Source: Fuerstiella sp041398845 (GTDB lineage: Bacteria > Planctomycetota > Planctomycetia > Planctomycetales > Planctomycetaceae). From it: DNA of 64,000 nucleotides. This document shows, in pieces, positions 17,952 through 27,485 of this stretch (within the stretch, counting starts at the first letter, position 1; every line of letters begins with the position of its first letter). The notes beneath the pieces are model-generated. The model saw nothing but the letters and a program-made list of their open reading frames with translations. It had not been told where the DNA came from and did no database searches. The stretch spans positions 78,789 to 142,788 of the forward strand of contig JAWKTZ010000015.1 of assembly GCA_041398845.1 (NCBI GenBank), given 5' to 3'. The position numbers were made by a program, and so were the translations under genes.

Positions 17952-18272
17952 CCGTGGCGCCCTCCATGTCATAGACTGCTGTGCCGCAAAACCACAGCCT
18001 AACAAAAAATCAAAACAGTGCGCCATTAAAAGTTTGCCCGTTCCTAAGCGAGTGTATCGTATCTCTAAGAAATGCCGCCCCAAAGGAAGAACATGAAGTT
18101 CTTGACGCGAGCGATTTCGACCATCTTCGTTGGACGATCGTCGATCCAGTTGCTTCAGAGGATTTCGTTCTGATTATCGCATATCAGCACCAGACAAAAA
18201 CTCAGACGTTCCATTGCCTTGTTTAGCGTTTGCGAGAAGCCAAGGTCAGAAGATCCATGATATCCGTACTTG
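17952..18272. other. Intergenic stretch between transposase relic and GT2 gene
   Basis: About 320 bases. A short plus-strand frame (17981-18226) includes E-E-H-E-V-L-D-A-S-D-F-D-H-L-R-W and looks protein-like, but it has no initiation signal and no family I can name. It may be the end of another decayed gene. Confidence 0.3.
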
Positions 18273-19055
18273 TCACTGACCTAGCGTTTCACCGGCACGA
18301 TTAGGCGGCCATTTCCTGCGACCGAAGCACCGATATCGCAGAGTAAGCATCAGCAAGTCGAATAGTGCGATCGGAAAGTCGCACCACCTGAGTCTTGACC
18401 CGGAAACTTCTGTCCATTCTCTGAGCGGCCACTCAAATACCCGAACCGGCACATCAATCCGCATACTCTTCAATCTTGCAAGAATTTCAGCGTCAAAGAT
18501 CCATCTGGAATGAAACGGTTCGGAAAACAAATGGACAGATGTAGGCGTGACGCGAAAGAGTTTGGCACCACATAAGCAGTCGTACACACGTAGGCCCAAC
18601 GCCAAGGAAGCCGCAGTTGCGAAACATCGACCGATGTAGTGTCGCAGTAGCTTTCGGTTAACACGATGTCCGAGAAGCATTACTCGAGACCCCATCACCA
18701 AATCCAGGCCGGGAGATTCGTCAAATTCTCTCAGGAAATCTTTAATCGTCGACAGCGGTGTTGCAAGGTCGGCGTCCAAGTAGCCGACGAATTCAGGTGC
18801 GCCTTTGAAAGCTGTCAGGAATCCTTGTCGCACAGCCTCCGCTTTTCCGAGATTCTTTGGCAGGCGTACAACCATAAACCCTGCTGGTCTGGAAGCCGCT
18901 AATTCCTGTAACAACTCAAATGTGTTATCTGTGCTGCCGTCGTCGACAAAGAGAAACAGTTCCCGTGAATTGGCGTCGACATATTCTCGGAATTTGTCAA
19001 TCCGTAGACGTCGGGATTCGTTGAAACACGGCACAACAACGACAGTATTGATCAT
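18273..19055 (-). CDS. Family 2 glycosyltransferase, dolichyl/polyprenyl-phosphate glucosyltransferase-like (ALG5-type)
   Basis: A 260-residue enzyme when started at the ATG at 19055, which gives the typical N-terminal strand (M-I-N-T-V-V-V-V-P-C-F-N-E-S). The longer frame from 19100 adds a tail with no family support. GT-A/GT2 motifs are visible: V-D-D-G-S-T-D-N-T, G-K-A-E-A-V-R-Q-G-F, L-D-A-D-L-A-T-P and G-S-R-V. The combination N-K/R-x-G-K-A-E-A-V-R and the R-W-x-F-D-A-E-I-L segment is that of ALG5-like enzymes that make polyprenyl-phosphate-hexose from a nucleotide sugar. There is no long C-terminal membrane domain, so it is probably peripheral on the cytoplasmic face. It lies in a minus-strand run with a methyltransferase and a large membrane protein gene. 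It could supply lipid-linked donors for the GT-C enzymes further on; that link is inference. Confidence 0.85.
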   Translation of the reverse strand: MINTVVVVPCFNESRRLRIDKFREYVDANSRELFLFVDDGSTDNTFELLQELAASRPAGFMVVRLPKNLGKAEAVRQGFLTAFKGAPEFVGYLDADLATPLSTIKDFLREFDESPGLDLVMGSRVMLLGHRVNRKLLRHYIGRCFATAASLALGLRVYDCLCGAKLFRVTPTSVHLFSEPFHSRWIFDAEILARLKSMRIDVPVRVFEWPLREWTEVSGSRLRWCDFPIALFDLLMLTLRYRCFGRRKWPPNRAGETLGQ

Positions 19056-19175
19056 GCTAATCCTCGGCTGGCCTTCATTCGGCAACAAAATCACGGTCAA
19101 TGTAAAGGAACTCTGTGTCCCAGATCGGATGACCGATTGATCTGCAAACCGCCATACGTTCCGTTGGATTGAAGC

Positions 19176-19946
19176 TCACCCCTCCGTCTTCCGCAGAATT
19201 GCGATCAAACTCACGCCATGTCGGTGTTGCTGAATATGTATTTTTCTGAGTAACCCCAACAAGTACCTCGATTCTCCAACGAAAATTCGGTGCAACAACC
19301 AATTCATCGGTGCCCATGGTTTCTTCAAGTCTGTCCCTGCCGCACCCGACGTTCTACCGAGCCTCCCGTTCAAATAACGAATACACCTGACTGGCCAGTA
19401 CAGACGCGTATTGAAGGCAGAGCATAGCACCGAAGTGACCGGGAGTCCTGTCCAGATGTCTTCAAACCGATCAATATCATAACGCCGAAAATGGCCGTGG
19501 CTCACGTCATGTTGACTCCACAGACACGGGTCGGCTGGAACGGAAAGAAAAACATAGCAACCAGGTCGGACAGTTGACAGGATTTGAGCGAGTAGCTGGT
19601 AATCGTCATCGACATGCTCCAAGACATCGAGAAGCAACACAATGCTGGCGCTTGCCAACTCCTGTTCGATGTCCCCGGGGGCCTCTCCACAGACAAACGT
19701 GTGGTCCGGATAAAGCTTGACGGCCCTCTCAATGGCGTGGGGGCTGATGTCAATGCCAACACAGGAATAGGCTGAGGCGAACTTAGCGATGTTGCCACCC
19801 GTTCCACATCCGACCTCGACTAGAAGCCGATCTTTGGACGGTGGAATCAGTGCATCGATCAAACGACGAAAAATCTCTCGTCGCGCGGTAAACCACCAAT
19901 GCGTTGTTTCCAGATCGGCGTGCACCTGAAATTGGGCGGACTCCAT
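19176..19946 (-). CDS. Class I SAM-dependent methyltransferase
   Basis: 257 residues from the ATG at 19946; the frame is open further upstream but reads through the tail of the preceding gene. Motif I is L-V-E-V-G-C-G-T-G-G-N-I-A-K-F, followed by the acidic end of strand 2 (V-G-I-D-I-S) and a post-motif L-L-L-D-V-L-E-H-V-D-D-D. The early W-W-F-T-A-R-R-E-I-F segment and late D-V-S-H-G-H-F-R-R-Y-D resemble methyltransferases commonly found in envelope-glycan gene clusters. The acceptor is unknown. It sits about 120 bp upstream of the GT2 gene on the same strand, consistent with an operon. Confidence 0.82.
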   Translation of the reverse strand: MESAQFQVHADLETTHWWFTARREIFRRLIDALIPPSKDRLLVEVGCGTGGNIAKFASAYSCVGIDISPHAIERAVKLYPDHTFVCGEAPGDIEQELASASIVLLLDVLEHVDDDYQLLAQILSTVRPGCYVFLSVPADPCLWSQHDVSHGHFRRYDIDRFEDIWTGLPVTSVLCSAFNTRLYWPVRCIRYLNGRLGRTSGAAGTDLKKPWAPMNWLLHRIFVGESRYLLGLLRKIHIQQHRHGVSLIAILRKTEG

Positions 19947-20052
19947 CCCGTGATCCTGACTTGGAACGGTTTGCGTGTCGGGAATGACTTCAACCGTTGT
20001 TTGATTCGGCGTCCATCGGCACGCACTCCACCTCAAAGTCCAATTGGACCAA

Positions 20053-21744
20053 TCACCGACGTTGCGTGCGAGACCAAAAATACGAGATGACGACAACAAG
20101 CAGTAGACTATTGGCAGAAACAAAGATCCCCAAACCCCGAATTGGCGTCCGTGAAAATCTTACGTCCAATTCGCCAGTGGCCTTTGCCGGAAGAAAGGCT
20201 CGCAACCGACCGTCACTGTTGGATTCAATCGGAACGAACCGACCATTGAAAGTAGCGTTCCAACCAGGGAAAAAATGATGAGGTAGGTCAACGTATCCCG
20301 ACTGTCCTGTTGTTACATGGCATTGGGCCTGCCCTGCTGCTGCCGGTAGTCAATCACGCGCGTATTTGTTCCATTTTCAACGACGGCGACTCGATCGTAG
20401 TGGATTCCGCGACTGATCGTCGACCGAGAACCATTCGTCCACGAGGTCCGGGGGCGAAAATGGATTTCTTCCATTTTGGCTGCGGAAGCAGGTTCAACAA
20501 ACGACATCAATTCGACAATTCTTTGGGTTTGATGTCGAAAGCCTGAGGTTTACCAGAAGCAGCACTGCGATCCCGCGTCTCAGTGTTGCGTCCTTCCACT
20601 GCGGCAGGCATCCTATCAACACGGCGACACCGACGGAAAGTAACGCCAGTAACCTGAAAGGGAACTGGAGCCGGTAAAGCAGTGGCAGGTGTTGCCATAG
20701 AATTGCGGATATGCTACTCATTAGAAATATGGAAAATGTCACTAAGGCCCCGGCCATCGCCAGAAGCCGTCGCTGCTGCATCAAAAGCGATGTCCACTTT
20801 GCAGCTTGAGTCCCGAAGCTGACCGCAAATAGCGAGAATGTGACCAGCCCCAAGTTTGTTGGAACGTCGGAGTCTCCAGTCCAGGCGAGGTTTTTCGGTT
20901 CCACAAAAGATCTGGCAAAGTGATAGTGTCCTTCGAACGCGCTGTTCACAGAGATGAGATTCCATTCCATGAAGATCGGCAGAGCGTAGAATGCACTCAG
21001 GCCGGCGTAAGTGCCATAGCGACTAACGCGAAAAATGCACTTGGGCGAATCTGATCCACCATCAGGCAGATGACAAGGAAGATCGCAAGAAATGTGAAAC
21101 CCGGCAGCGCGATACATGGATGCGTGACGATAATCGCGCCATTGGCGAATGCCACGCCTGAAAACATTAGAGCATTGGGCCTGCGGAGCGATCCATCGAC
21201 AAAGAAAAGGATTGATGGGATGATATTCATAGCAGCAAACTCACTCATGTCGCCACGCACGCACAAGTTTGTTAGACCGTACTCTGACAGTGCCAAAGCA
21301 CTACCCGCCAGGATCCCTCCGAGCGTGCCGAAATGTCGCGACACTAACAAGAAGGTGAACAAGTATCCGAACATCGCAAACGCGAATGCTGTGATGGCGA
21401 CGCGGTCGACCAGCCTGAGACTTTCCGGAAGTATGCTCGCTGCGTAAAAGAATCCAGGCTGGTAGTATCCGAAGTACGGGCTGCCAAATCCCTGGCGAAA
21501 ATGTGTACACCATTGCGGGAAAACATATCCGGACTTGAGGCAGTCACTTGGCTTTCAAAAGCCGAAGAGGAGGCAATTGAAATTCGCGAGTGCATACCGT
21601 GTCCTCGGGGAGGAAGAAGATCGTTTTCGTCTGGAGGAAGCAAGCCAATAGCCCCCAAAGGAGCGCCGACGCAAGTATGAAATGCCGCCGCGAGTCTACG
21701 TTGCGCCCCACCGAGGCTCGATTCGGGACGTCGCAAGTGCCCAT
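20053..21744 (-). pseudogene. Frameshifted large membrane protein (PTPS_related / YfhO-like)
   Basis: Pieces in several frames line up as one polytopic membrane protein. An N-terminal piece from 21744 has a membrane segment (F-I-L-A-S-A-L-L-W-G-L-L-A-C-F-L). The next piece, ending near 21000, has several helices and N-L-C-V-R-G-D-M-S-E-F-A-A-M. A third, to about 20500, has the helices around L-P-L-L-Y-R-L-Q-F-P-F-R-L-L-A-L-L. A C-terminal piece ending at 20053 reads F-F-P-G-W-N-A-T-F-N-G-R and finishes in one last membrane helix. The order and the P-G-W-x-x-x-x-N-G motif fit PF10131 (6-pyruvoyl-tetrahydropterin-synthase-related) or YfhO-like GT-C membrane proteins. At least three frameshifts interrupt it. 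It probably was a glycosyltransferase of the same operon as the GT2 and methyltransferase. Confidence 0.7.
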
Positions 21745-21828
21745 AAAGAACGCATCTCTCTAAAAACGCAACCCGACAACGTATCTCATGTGGCAGGGTC
21801 TGAAAATGTACCCTTAGCTAAACCGCAA

Positions 21829-22837
21829 TCAGAACTGCAGCGAGGTGACTTCTCCGTCTGCCCGATCCCCCAACAGGCAGTAAAGCCTGAAGTCGACTGA
21901 ACTGCTAATGAATCGCACTCCGCCATCAGCGAACAGGAAGTTGCCACCACCAATGTGGTGGCTCGAGCTACCGCAATTCTGCCAATATTCTGCAGATGTT
22001 GATGTACGGGTCGGGCTATTCAATTGCTGGCCTGTGAAGAAAACCGGGGCATTCCAACTGAATAGACCTCCTAGGTTGCATTCTTCGGCATTCCGTTCAC
22101 CCGCAAGAAAAGTGTTGCTTGAGCCATCGGGGATACTTGCAAAGCTCGACTTTGTCACTCCTCGATTGAATAAGCCGGGACTTGACGATCTTTGAGGATG
22201 CCACCACGATGGCTCTATCGCTGGCACATCTTCAGAAACGCAATAGCTGTTTCTGCCTGCCGTACAGTCTGGCGGCTGAAAATCGGGGAAGATCGAACCA
22301 GCGCAAAGTGGATAAGCCAGCCCCTGAATTGGGCCGTCGCCTATTGCAGTATCAACGACTAACCACTCGCTAAAGAAGTTTTCGTCCCGAGTCTTGAACT
22401 CATTCGTGTAGGGGTTGGAAGGGCACGCGAACGAAGGGAATACTGTGTTTTCAAAGAGCGAGCGATTCGGTTCGACATCGACTGAGACATTAAAGTCGAT
22501 CTTTTGATATCGAGTTCCCTGATCCAAATAGGGGAGAATGAGCTCAGTCCATGTTCGCTTGACTCGCGTAAAACGATCAGCGACGGGATGTGAACTTGCG
22601 AACGGGAACACCGAGTGCGTTGCGTGATAATTGTGAAGCGCCCAAACCAATCTGCGCTGAATTGTTCCGACATTGGGTGCGCCGAGCCGCTTCACGGGCG
22701 TTCTGAACCGCAGGCAGAAGGAGCGCCACAAGAACCGCGACGACCGCAATAACGACGAGCAACTCGATTATCGTGAAACCGCCCAGACGAGAGAGTATTC
22801 TCTGTCTCGGCGATGCGTGGCTCGCTTGGGGAGGCAT
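21829..22837 (-). pseudogene. DUF1559 pseudopilin-like protein, broken by one frameshift
   Basis: From the ATG at 22837 the frame encodes a type IV pilin-like N-terminus (G-F-T-I-I-E-L-L-V-V-I-A then L-L-L-P-A-V-Q-N-A-R-E-A-A-R-R-T-Q-C-R-N-N). At about 22641-22646 one extra base shifts the frame: the family continues with I-G-L-A-L-H-N-Y-H, and here the second frame resumes with A-L-H-N-Y-H-A-T-H-S-V-F-P-F. The rest, to 21829, is a complete DUF1559 body with S-S-N-T-F-L-A-G-E-R and the closing F-L-F-A-D-G-G-V-R-F. Removing one G in the GGG run would restore a protein of about 335 residues. This is either a very recent mutation or a sequencing error, unlike the badly decayed neighbours. Confidence 0.85.
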
Positions 22838-23071
22838 GGGCAGATTCCTTGACAACAGTTCGACGCCGTTCCGGCAAAAATCCAGATACACACCCATCTT
22901 GTCAACAGGTCCGGCTTCGCATTTTCGGGCGTACGGCTGGAAATGGAACGCCTTTGATTGTACCGTACCTGTACGCCACATGGGTGTCAAACCCGCTGCA
23001 AAATCAGAGCGACTCGTTGTGGGCGGTTTTTCGAGAAAAATCTGTTGGACGAGTCAAGAAAGGCCCCTCAA

Positions 23072-24626
23072 ATGTCCACGACTCTGACGCTGCCAATCGA
23101 CCGGGACGTGCCGCCTTCCAACACACCGACAGTTTTCGTTCGTTTACTGCTCATTCCCGTCGTGCTTGCGGCGGCGTTTCTCCGCACACAGGAACTTTCG
23201 ACGGTCGGCGTTTCGTTCGACGAGAGCTTCTGCCAGAAGATGGTGGAATTCTCGTGGAGAGAGATGTTTCACCGCATGAGCCTGGACGTACACCCGCCCC
23301 TTTTTTACATCATCCTGAAAGCATGGGGCAACATCTGGGGCCATGGAGTCGTTGCGGGACGTGCGTTGTCGGCCATGCTCGGCGTTTTGTCTGTTGTGGG
23401 CACATACGCCTTCGTTCGAAAAGCGTACCTTTCGCCAAGTACACCAGGCACGCGAATCTGTGGGTTGGCGTTCTCGCCGCAGCTCTGATTGCGATTGCGC
23501 TTTACAGCTCTTTTGGACGCTGCAAATTCGAATGTACTCGCTGATGCTAACATTGGTGGTCTGGTCTGCATTTCTTCTCATGCGGGCGTTGGACGACGAT
23601 CGAAAGCGGCTTTTGATTGGGCGGCTCTCTGCGTTTTCAGCCAGTCTCATGATTCACACGCACCCGTACGCCATTTTCGTGTGTTTTCTCATAATTCGCT
23701 TTTGCTGGCAATTCTGCAACGTCGGTGACCCGGTGCCATCGTCGCCAGGATGAAACCCGTTCTGGGATCTGCGTTCTGCCTCTGGATTTCGTTTCAGCTA
23801 TGGTTGCCTGTCTTTCTTGAGCAAAACAGCCGCGTCAGCGCCGATTCATTGCTTCCCAAAGCCGACTATGGCGATGCTGGGAAGGGCAATCATAAATTGG
23901 GTGGGAACAGGCGTCCCTCGTCTACAACGGGCCTCGTGATGTTGATGCAGGCTTCCTTCCTTGCTCTTCTTGGAGCCATGATCACGCACCCAGGCCTGCC
24001 GTTTCTTTCTGTTCGTTTCAGCGGCATTCCCCGTGGCGGCAGCAATTGTAATTTACGTTTTTATCGACCAGTCGTCTACGCTCGCTACTTCATGTTCAGT
24101 CAGGTGTTCGTCATTGTGGCTGCCTCGGTACTCGTGTGCCGGCTTCCTCGACTGCGGCTAATACTCGTTCCTGTTCTTCTGGCAATTGCGGCCTTTCCGT
24201 GTCACACTCACTATACGTGGCGAGCGGCGAACGCCAGCCTCCCGGGTATGCAGGGGGCCGTTGCAAAGCGCTGGAATCTGCGAAACGATCCAACCTGTGA
24301 TTGTGAGTAACCCTATGCTGTACACATCGGCCCTGACGTACATTCGCGACCGCAGTCACGTTTATAACTTCCTTCCGGAGCGTGGATTCCCGTTTTACCA
24401 GGGCACCCCGGTGATGCGAGATGACGAGTACGTCGACGGAGAGTGGTTGCGTTCCACTCAGGCAAACCGCGTTTGGACTCTGGGAGCCGACGGACATATG
24501 GGAAATGTCCCGATGCCCAAGGGGTGGAAGTTGTTGGGAGAAGAGCGATATCGAGAGTGGTTTGCTCGGCTGACACTGAAACTATTTGAACGCACAGAAC
24601 AATATGAAAGTCTGACTCCAAACTGA
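23072..24626 (+). pseudogene. Frameshifted GT-C glycosyltransferase (GT39/ArnT-like)
   Basis: The ATG at 23072 starts a protein with the first-loop acidic motif F-D-E-S-F and H-P-P-L-F-Y-I-I-L-K-A-W, both typical of GT39/mannosyltransferase-like GT-C enzymes. Further pieces in other frames give membrane helices (M-Y-S-L-M-L-T-L-V-V-W-S-A-F and V-Y-A-R-Y-F-M-F-S-Q-V-F) and a soluble C-terminus ending at 24626 with N-F-L-P-E-R-G-F-P-F-Y-Q-G. At least three frameshifts are required (near 23480, 23750 and 24280). A more decayed copy of the last 80 residues lies at 29448-29690, before the second EF-hand gene. That copy helps define the left edge of a tandem duplication. Confidence 0.78.
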
Positions 24627-24787
24627 GTGTTCATGAAGCACCATCACAACGTCTAACCCACTGTCAGGCACGGCGTTCACGGACTTGAGTCTTACAGGCA
24701 CCAGAGCGATGGCTTTAGGGCGGATAGTGATTCGATCGTTCTCTTACTTCCCGTTGGTTCTGACTGTTGCAATCAAGGATTACCTCA

Positions 24788-27334
24788 ATGCGTCAACGAA
24801 CATTTAGCATCCGCGCCGTTGCTGGATTTGTGACTGCTGTGTCGCTGGCGGCTTGCTCCGCCGGTATTGCTCAAGAGACGGAGAAAACGAAAGATGGGAA
24901 ACCTTCTCTGGATTCGTTTACAACGAGGGACAAGGACTCGGACGGGAGCTTGACAGAAGAAGAGTTCGTCGCAGGAGGTGGAGCGAAAAAAGTGACTCTG
25001 CGGAGGTACTTCGTCGTTTTCGATGACGATGACAATGATCGACTCAGTGAGAGTGAGTACCTGGCAATTCCGGCGTTTACTTCTCCGGAAGACCGGCAGG
25101 GCCTTCCGGACCCGGTCAGAGAACTTGCGAAAGCAGCACTTTCCAATTTGATAGCGAGTTGGGAGAGCTGGGATGTGGACGGTAATGAATCACTATCGTC
25201 GAGTGAATTCACCAAAGCGTCTGCCTTGCGGCAAGTGGAATGGTGGTCAGAAACCAGCTTCACAGACTGGGACAGGGATCATGACGGTGGAGTCACGAAA
25301 GAAGACATTGCCCAGATCGTTGATGTCGCGTTTGGTGTTCGGTCGCCCACCGGGGAATTCCTGCGATCTGAAATCGGATGCGTTGTCGACTGGCGATCCT
25401 TCAATCGATTCAAGCCGGACGGAAACGGCAAGGTGAAACGTGAGACGTACGTCAAATCGCTTGGCGACAAAGCGGAAAAAATGTTCCCGTACATCAGCGA
25501 CGCTTCGATAGAATCGTTCGGTGTCACTGAGTTTATGAAGAGCAGTCACCTGATCGACCCTGTCCGCCATTTTTTGACGCTGGATAAAGACCTGAACGGA
25601 GTGTTGAGTCCTGCCGAGCTGGAGGCGCTTCCGCGTTGGGGTCCGCCGGGGAGAAACTGGCTTGTCGGATTCGACGACGATGGGGACGGGGCATATTCGC
25701 TGAAAGAATTTCGGTTGACGCCGCTGGTCAATCTACTGGCGACATGGCAGGGGGCACGCGATTCAGACCGAGACGGAAGACTAAGTTCAAAGGAATTTCG
25801 TTTCATGCCAGGTCCTTCACTGGCCGCTTTGGCGGCAGAGTATTTCCGAAGACTGGACCTGGACAACGACGGATACCTACAACTCAATGAATGGCAGTTT
25901 GAAACGAAACACCCAGACGCAAAATTTCTTACGCTGGACAGCAACAGAGACGGCGAACTTACCGAATCAGAGTTTATCGTTGAGGGTTCTTTGCCGACAG
26001 AACGGTTGAAGCGTGATTTCAGAGTGTTTGATGACAATGCTGATGAGCGTATTAGCCAGATAGAGTTTCGCAGGATTCCGCATTGGGTCGCAGTCGAGTT
26101 TCAGGAACCTGTATCCGATCCAGTTGTGGAGATGTCTCAAACAGTATTGGCGAGCCTGAAGCAACAATGGCCCCAATGGGACGATGATGGCGACAGCTTT
26201 CTCGCCCCAGGGGAGTTCACATCGGCAACAGCATTCCGCGACATTGCCGGTTTGGAGATGACCGGCTTCGCTGACTGGGATGTGGATCAGGACGGTAAAC
26301 TTTCACAGGAAGAGGCTGCTTTGTTCCTTGATGTGGAGTTTGGTATTCGTATCGCAACCGGAGAGCGATTGCGACATAAAAACGGCAACGTTCTGGATTG
26401 GTCGTTCTTCAAGAACATAGATCCGGACAACAACGGCGAGGTGACGAGGGGCGAGTATCTGCATCGCCTTCAAAAGCACTCAGATGCGGACAAGCGATTT
26501 CGAACCATTGCCGGTGAGGGTAGCGACAGTTTTTCGGTATCAGATTACCTTGGTGGCCCACTTCATCAAACAGGTCCTGTTCCCCACTTCCTGACACTGG
26601 ATAAAGATCTCGACGGCAGAATCAACCCGGAAGAGTTCAGGGGCATTAAATGGGGGCCACCAGACAAACGCTGGAAACAGGGGTTCGATGATGATAATGA
26701 CGGTTCGTATTCGTTACGTGAATTCCTTCTGATTCCCCATATCAACGTTGTCGCACCATGGCATACGGCGCGAGACGAAAACAACGACGGGATGCTCAGT
26801 CCGCAGGAATTTCAATCCGTCGGTGCGTCGACATTTCGAGCGTTATCTGCAGAGTATTTTCGAAGGCTCGACCTCGACCATGACGGGAATTTGCAACTCG
26901 AAGAATGGCCGTTTTCCATCAATCTGAAGCGTGTGCCTCGGCAAATTGTTGTGAAGCTAAGAGACCGCAACGGAGACGGGAAACTCACATTCGACGAAAT
27001 CCTTGGCGACGTTAAGCGGCCGGAGCCGGGAGATCGAGTAGATGTTCGACAGGAAGCCGCACTGGCCCGGCGCGAAGAAGCTTTTCTGGCTGCAGATGTG
27101 AATGATGATCGAATTCTGGATCAACAGGAGATCCTGACGGATGCCGGACATGAGGCGATGGTGCCTGGTGCTACCGGTTTGGCGGACAGGGCGAGGCGGG
27201 CCACGGCCCCTGCCACGAAAATGCTTGGTATGGAAGAAACGAGCCTTGCCACCTATTTGATCATTGAGGTCAACATCCTGCTGGTAATCGCCACTGCGGT
27301 CTACCTCTATCGTAAAAGGAACCGCAAGGCATGA
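24788..27334 (+). CDS. Exported multi-EF-hand protein with C-terminal membrane anchor (two nine-hand modules)
   Basis: 848 residues from the ATG at 24788, which has a good ribosome site (AAGGA, 8-10 bases upstream) and opens a signal peptide. An in-frame TTG at 24767 is the alternative. About twenty EF-hand loops of type D-x-D-x-D-G-x-x-x-x-x-E follow. They form two similar modules of about 336 residues, beginning near residues 48 and 383 and each containing about nine loops in the same order. Each module includes a fixed P-P-G-x-N/P-D-K-x-W segment after the sixth loop. Two further loops and a basic linker precede one C-terminal helix (L-I-I-E-V-N-I-L-L-V-I-A-T-A-V-Y) and a basic tail. It probably binds calcium outside the cytoplasm while held in the membrane. 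Its paralogue at 29806 has three modules. Confidence 0.9.
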   Translation: MRQRTFSIRAVAGFVTAVSLAACSAGIAQETEKTKDGKPSLDSFTTRDKDSDGSLTEEEFVAGGGAKKVTLRRYFVVFDDDDNDRLSESEYLAIPAFTSPEDRQGLPDPVRELAKAALSNLIASWESWDVDGNESLSSSEFTKASALRQVEWWSETSFTDWDRDHDGGVTKEDIAQIVDVAFGVRSPTGEFLRSEIGCVVDWRSFNRFKPDGNGKVKRETYVKSLGDKAEKMFPYISDASIESFGVTEFMKSSHLIDPVRHFLTLDKDLNGVLSPAELEALPRWGPPGRNWLVGFDDDGDGAYSLKEFRLTPLVNLLATWQGARDSDRDGRLSSKEFRFMPGPSLAALAAEYFRRLDLDNDGYLQLNEWQFETKHPDAKFLTLDSNRDGELTESEFIVEGSLPTERLKRDFRVFDDNADERISQIEFRRIPHWVAVEFQEPVSDPVVEMSQTVLASLKQQWPQWDDDGDSFLAPGEFTSATAFRDIAGLEMTGFADWDVDQDGKLSQEEAALFLDVEFGIRIATGERLRHKNGNVLDWSFFKNIDPDNNGEVTRGEYLHRLQKHSDADKRFRTIAGEGSDSFSVSDYLGGPLHQTGPVPHFLTLDKDLDGRINPEEFRGIKWGPPDKRWKQGFDDDNDGSYSLREFLLIPHINVVAPWHTARDENNDGMLSPQEFQSVGASTFRALSAEYFRRLDLDHDGNLQLEEWPFSINLKRVPRQIVVKLRDRNGDGKLTFDEILGDVKRPEPGDRVDVRQEAALARREEAFLAADVNDDRILDQQEILTDAGHEAMVPGATGLADRARRATAPATKMLGMEETSLATYLIIEVNILLVIATAVYLYRKRNRKA

Positions 27335-27366
27335 TCACTTCACGTTCTTGTATTGGGATATCTCAT

Positions 27367-27420
27367 GATGTGACATGGAAATCCAGTCCGTTCATTGGCT
27401 TCCGGGTCGTTTGCGAAATC
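27367..27420 (+). pseudogene. Scar of a lost DUF1559-SUMF1 gene
   Basis: In the 150 bases between the EF-hand gene and the next glycosyltransferase one frame reads W-K-S-S-P-F-I-G-F-R-V-V-C-E. That is almost identical to the last residues of the DUF1559-SUMF1 protein at the equivalent place in the second cassette (W-K-S-S-P-F-V-G-F-R-V-V-C-E, near 35220-35260). The rest of the gene, about 1.9 kb, is gone. The scar shows that cassette 1 once had this gene and lost it by deletion. Confidence 0.82.
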
Positions 27421-27485
27421 GACACGACGTCCTTTGAGAGCCTGTCACGCGGCCTCGTCGTCTGCCTCAATGAAAGTTGCTGAAA

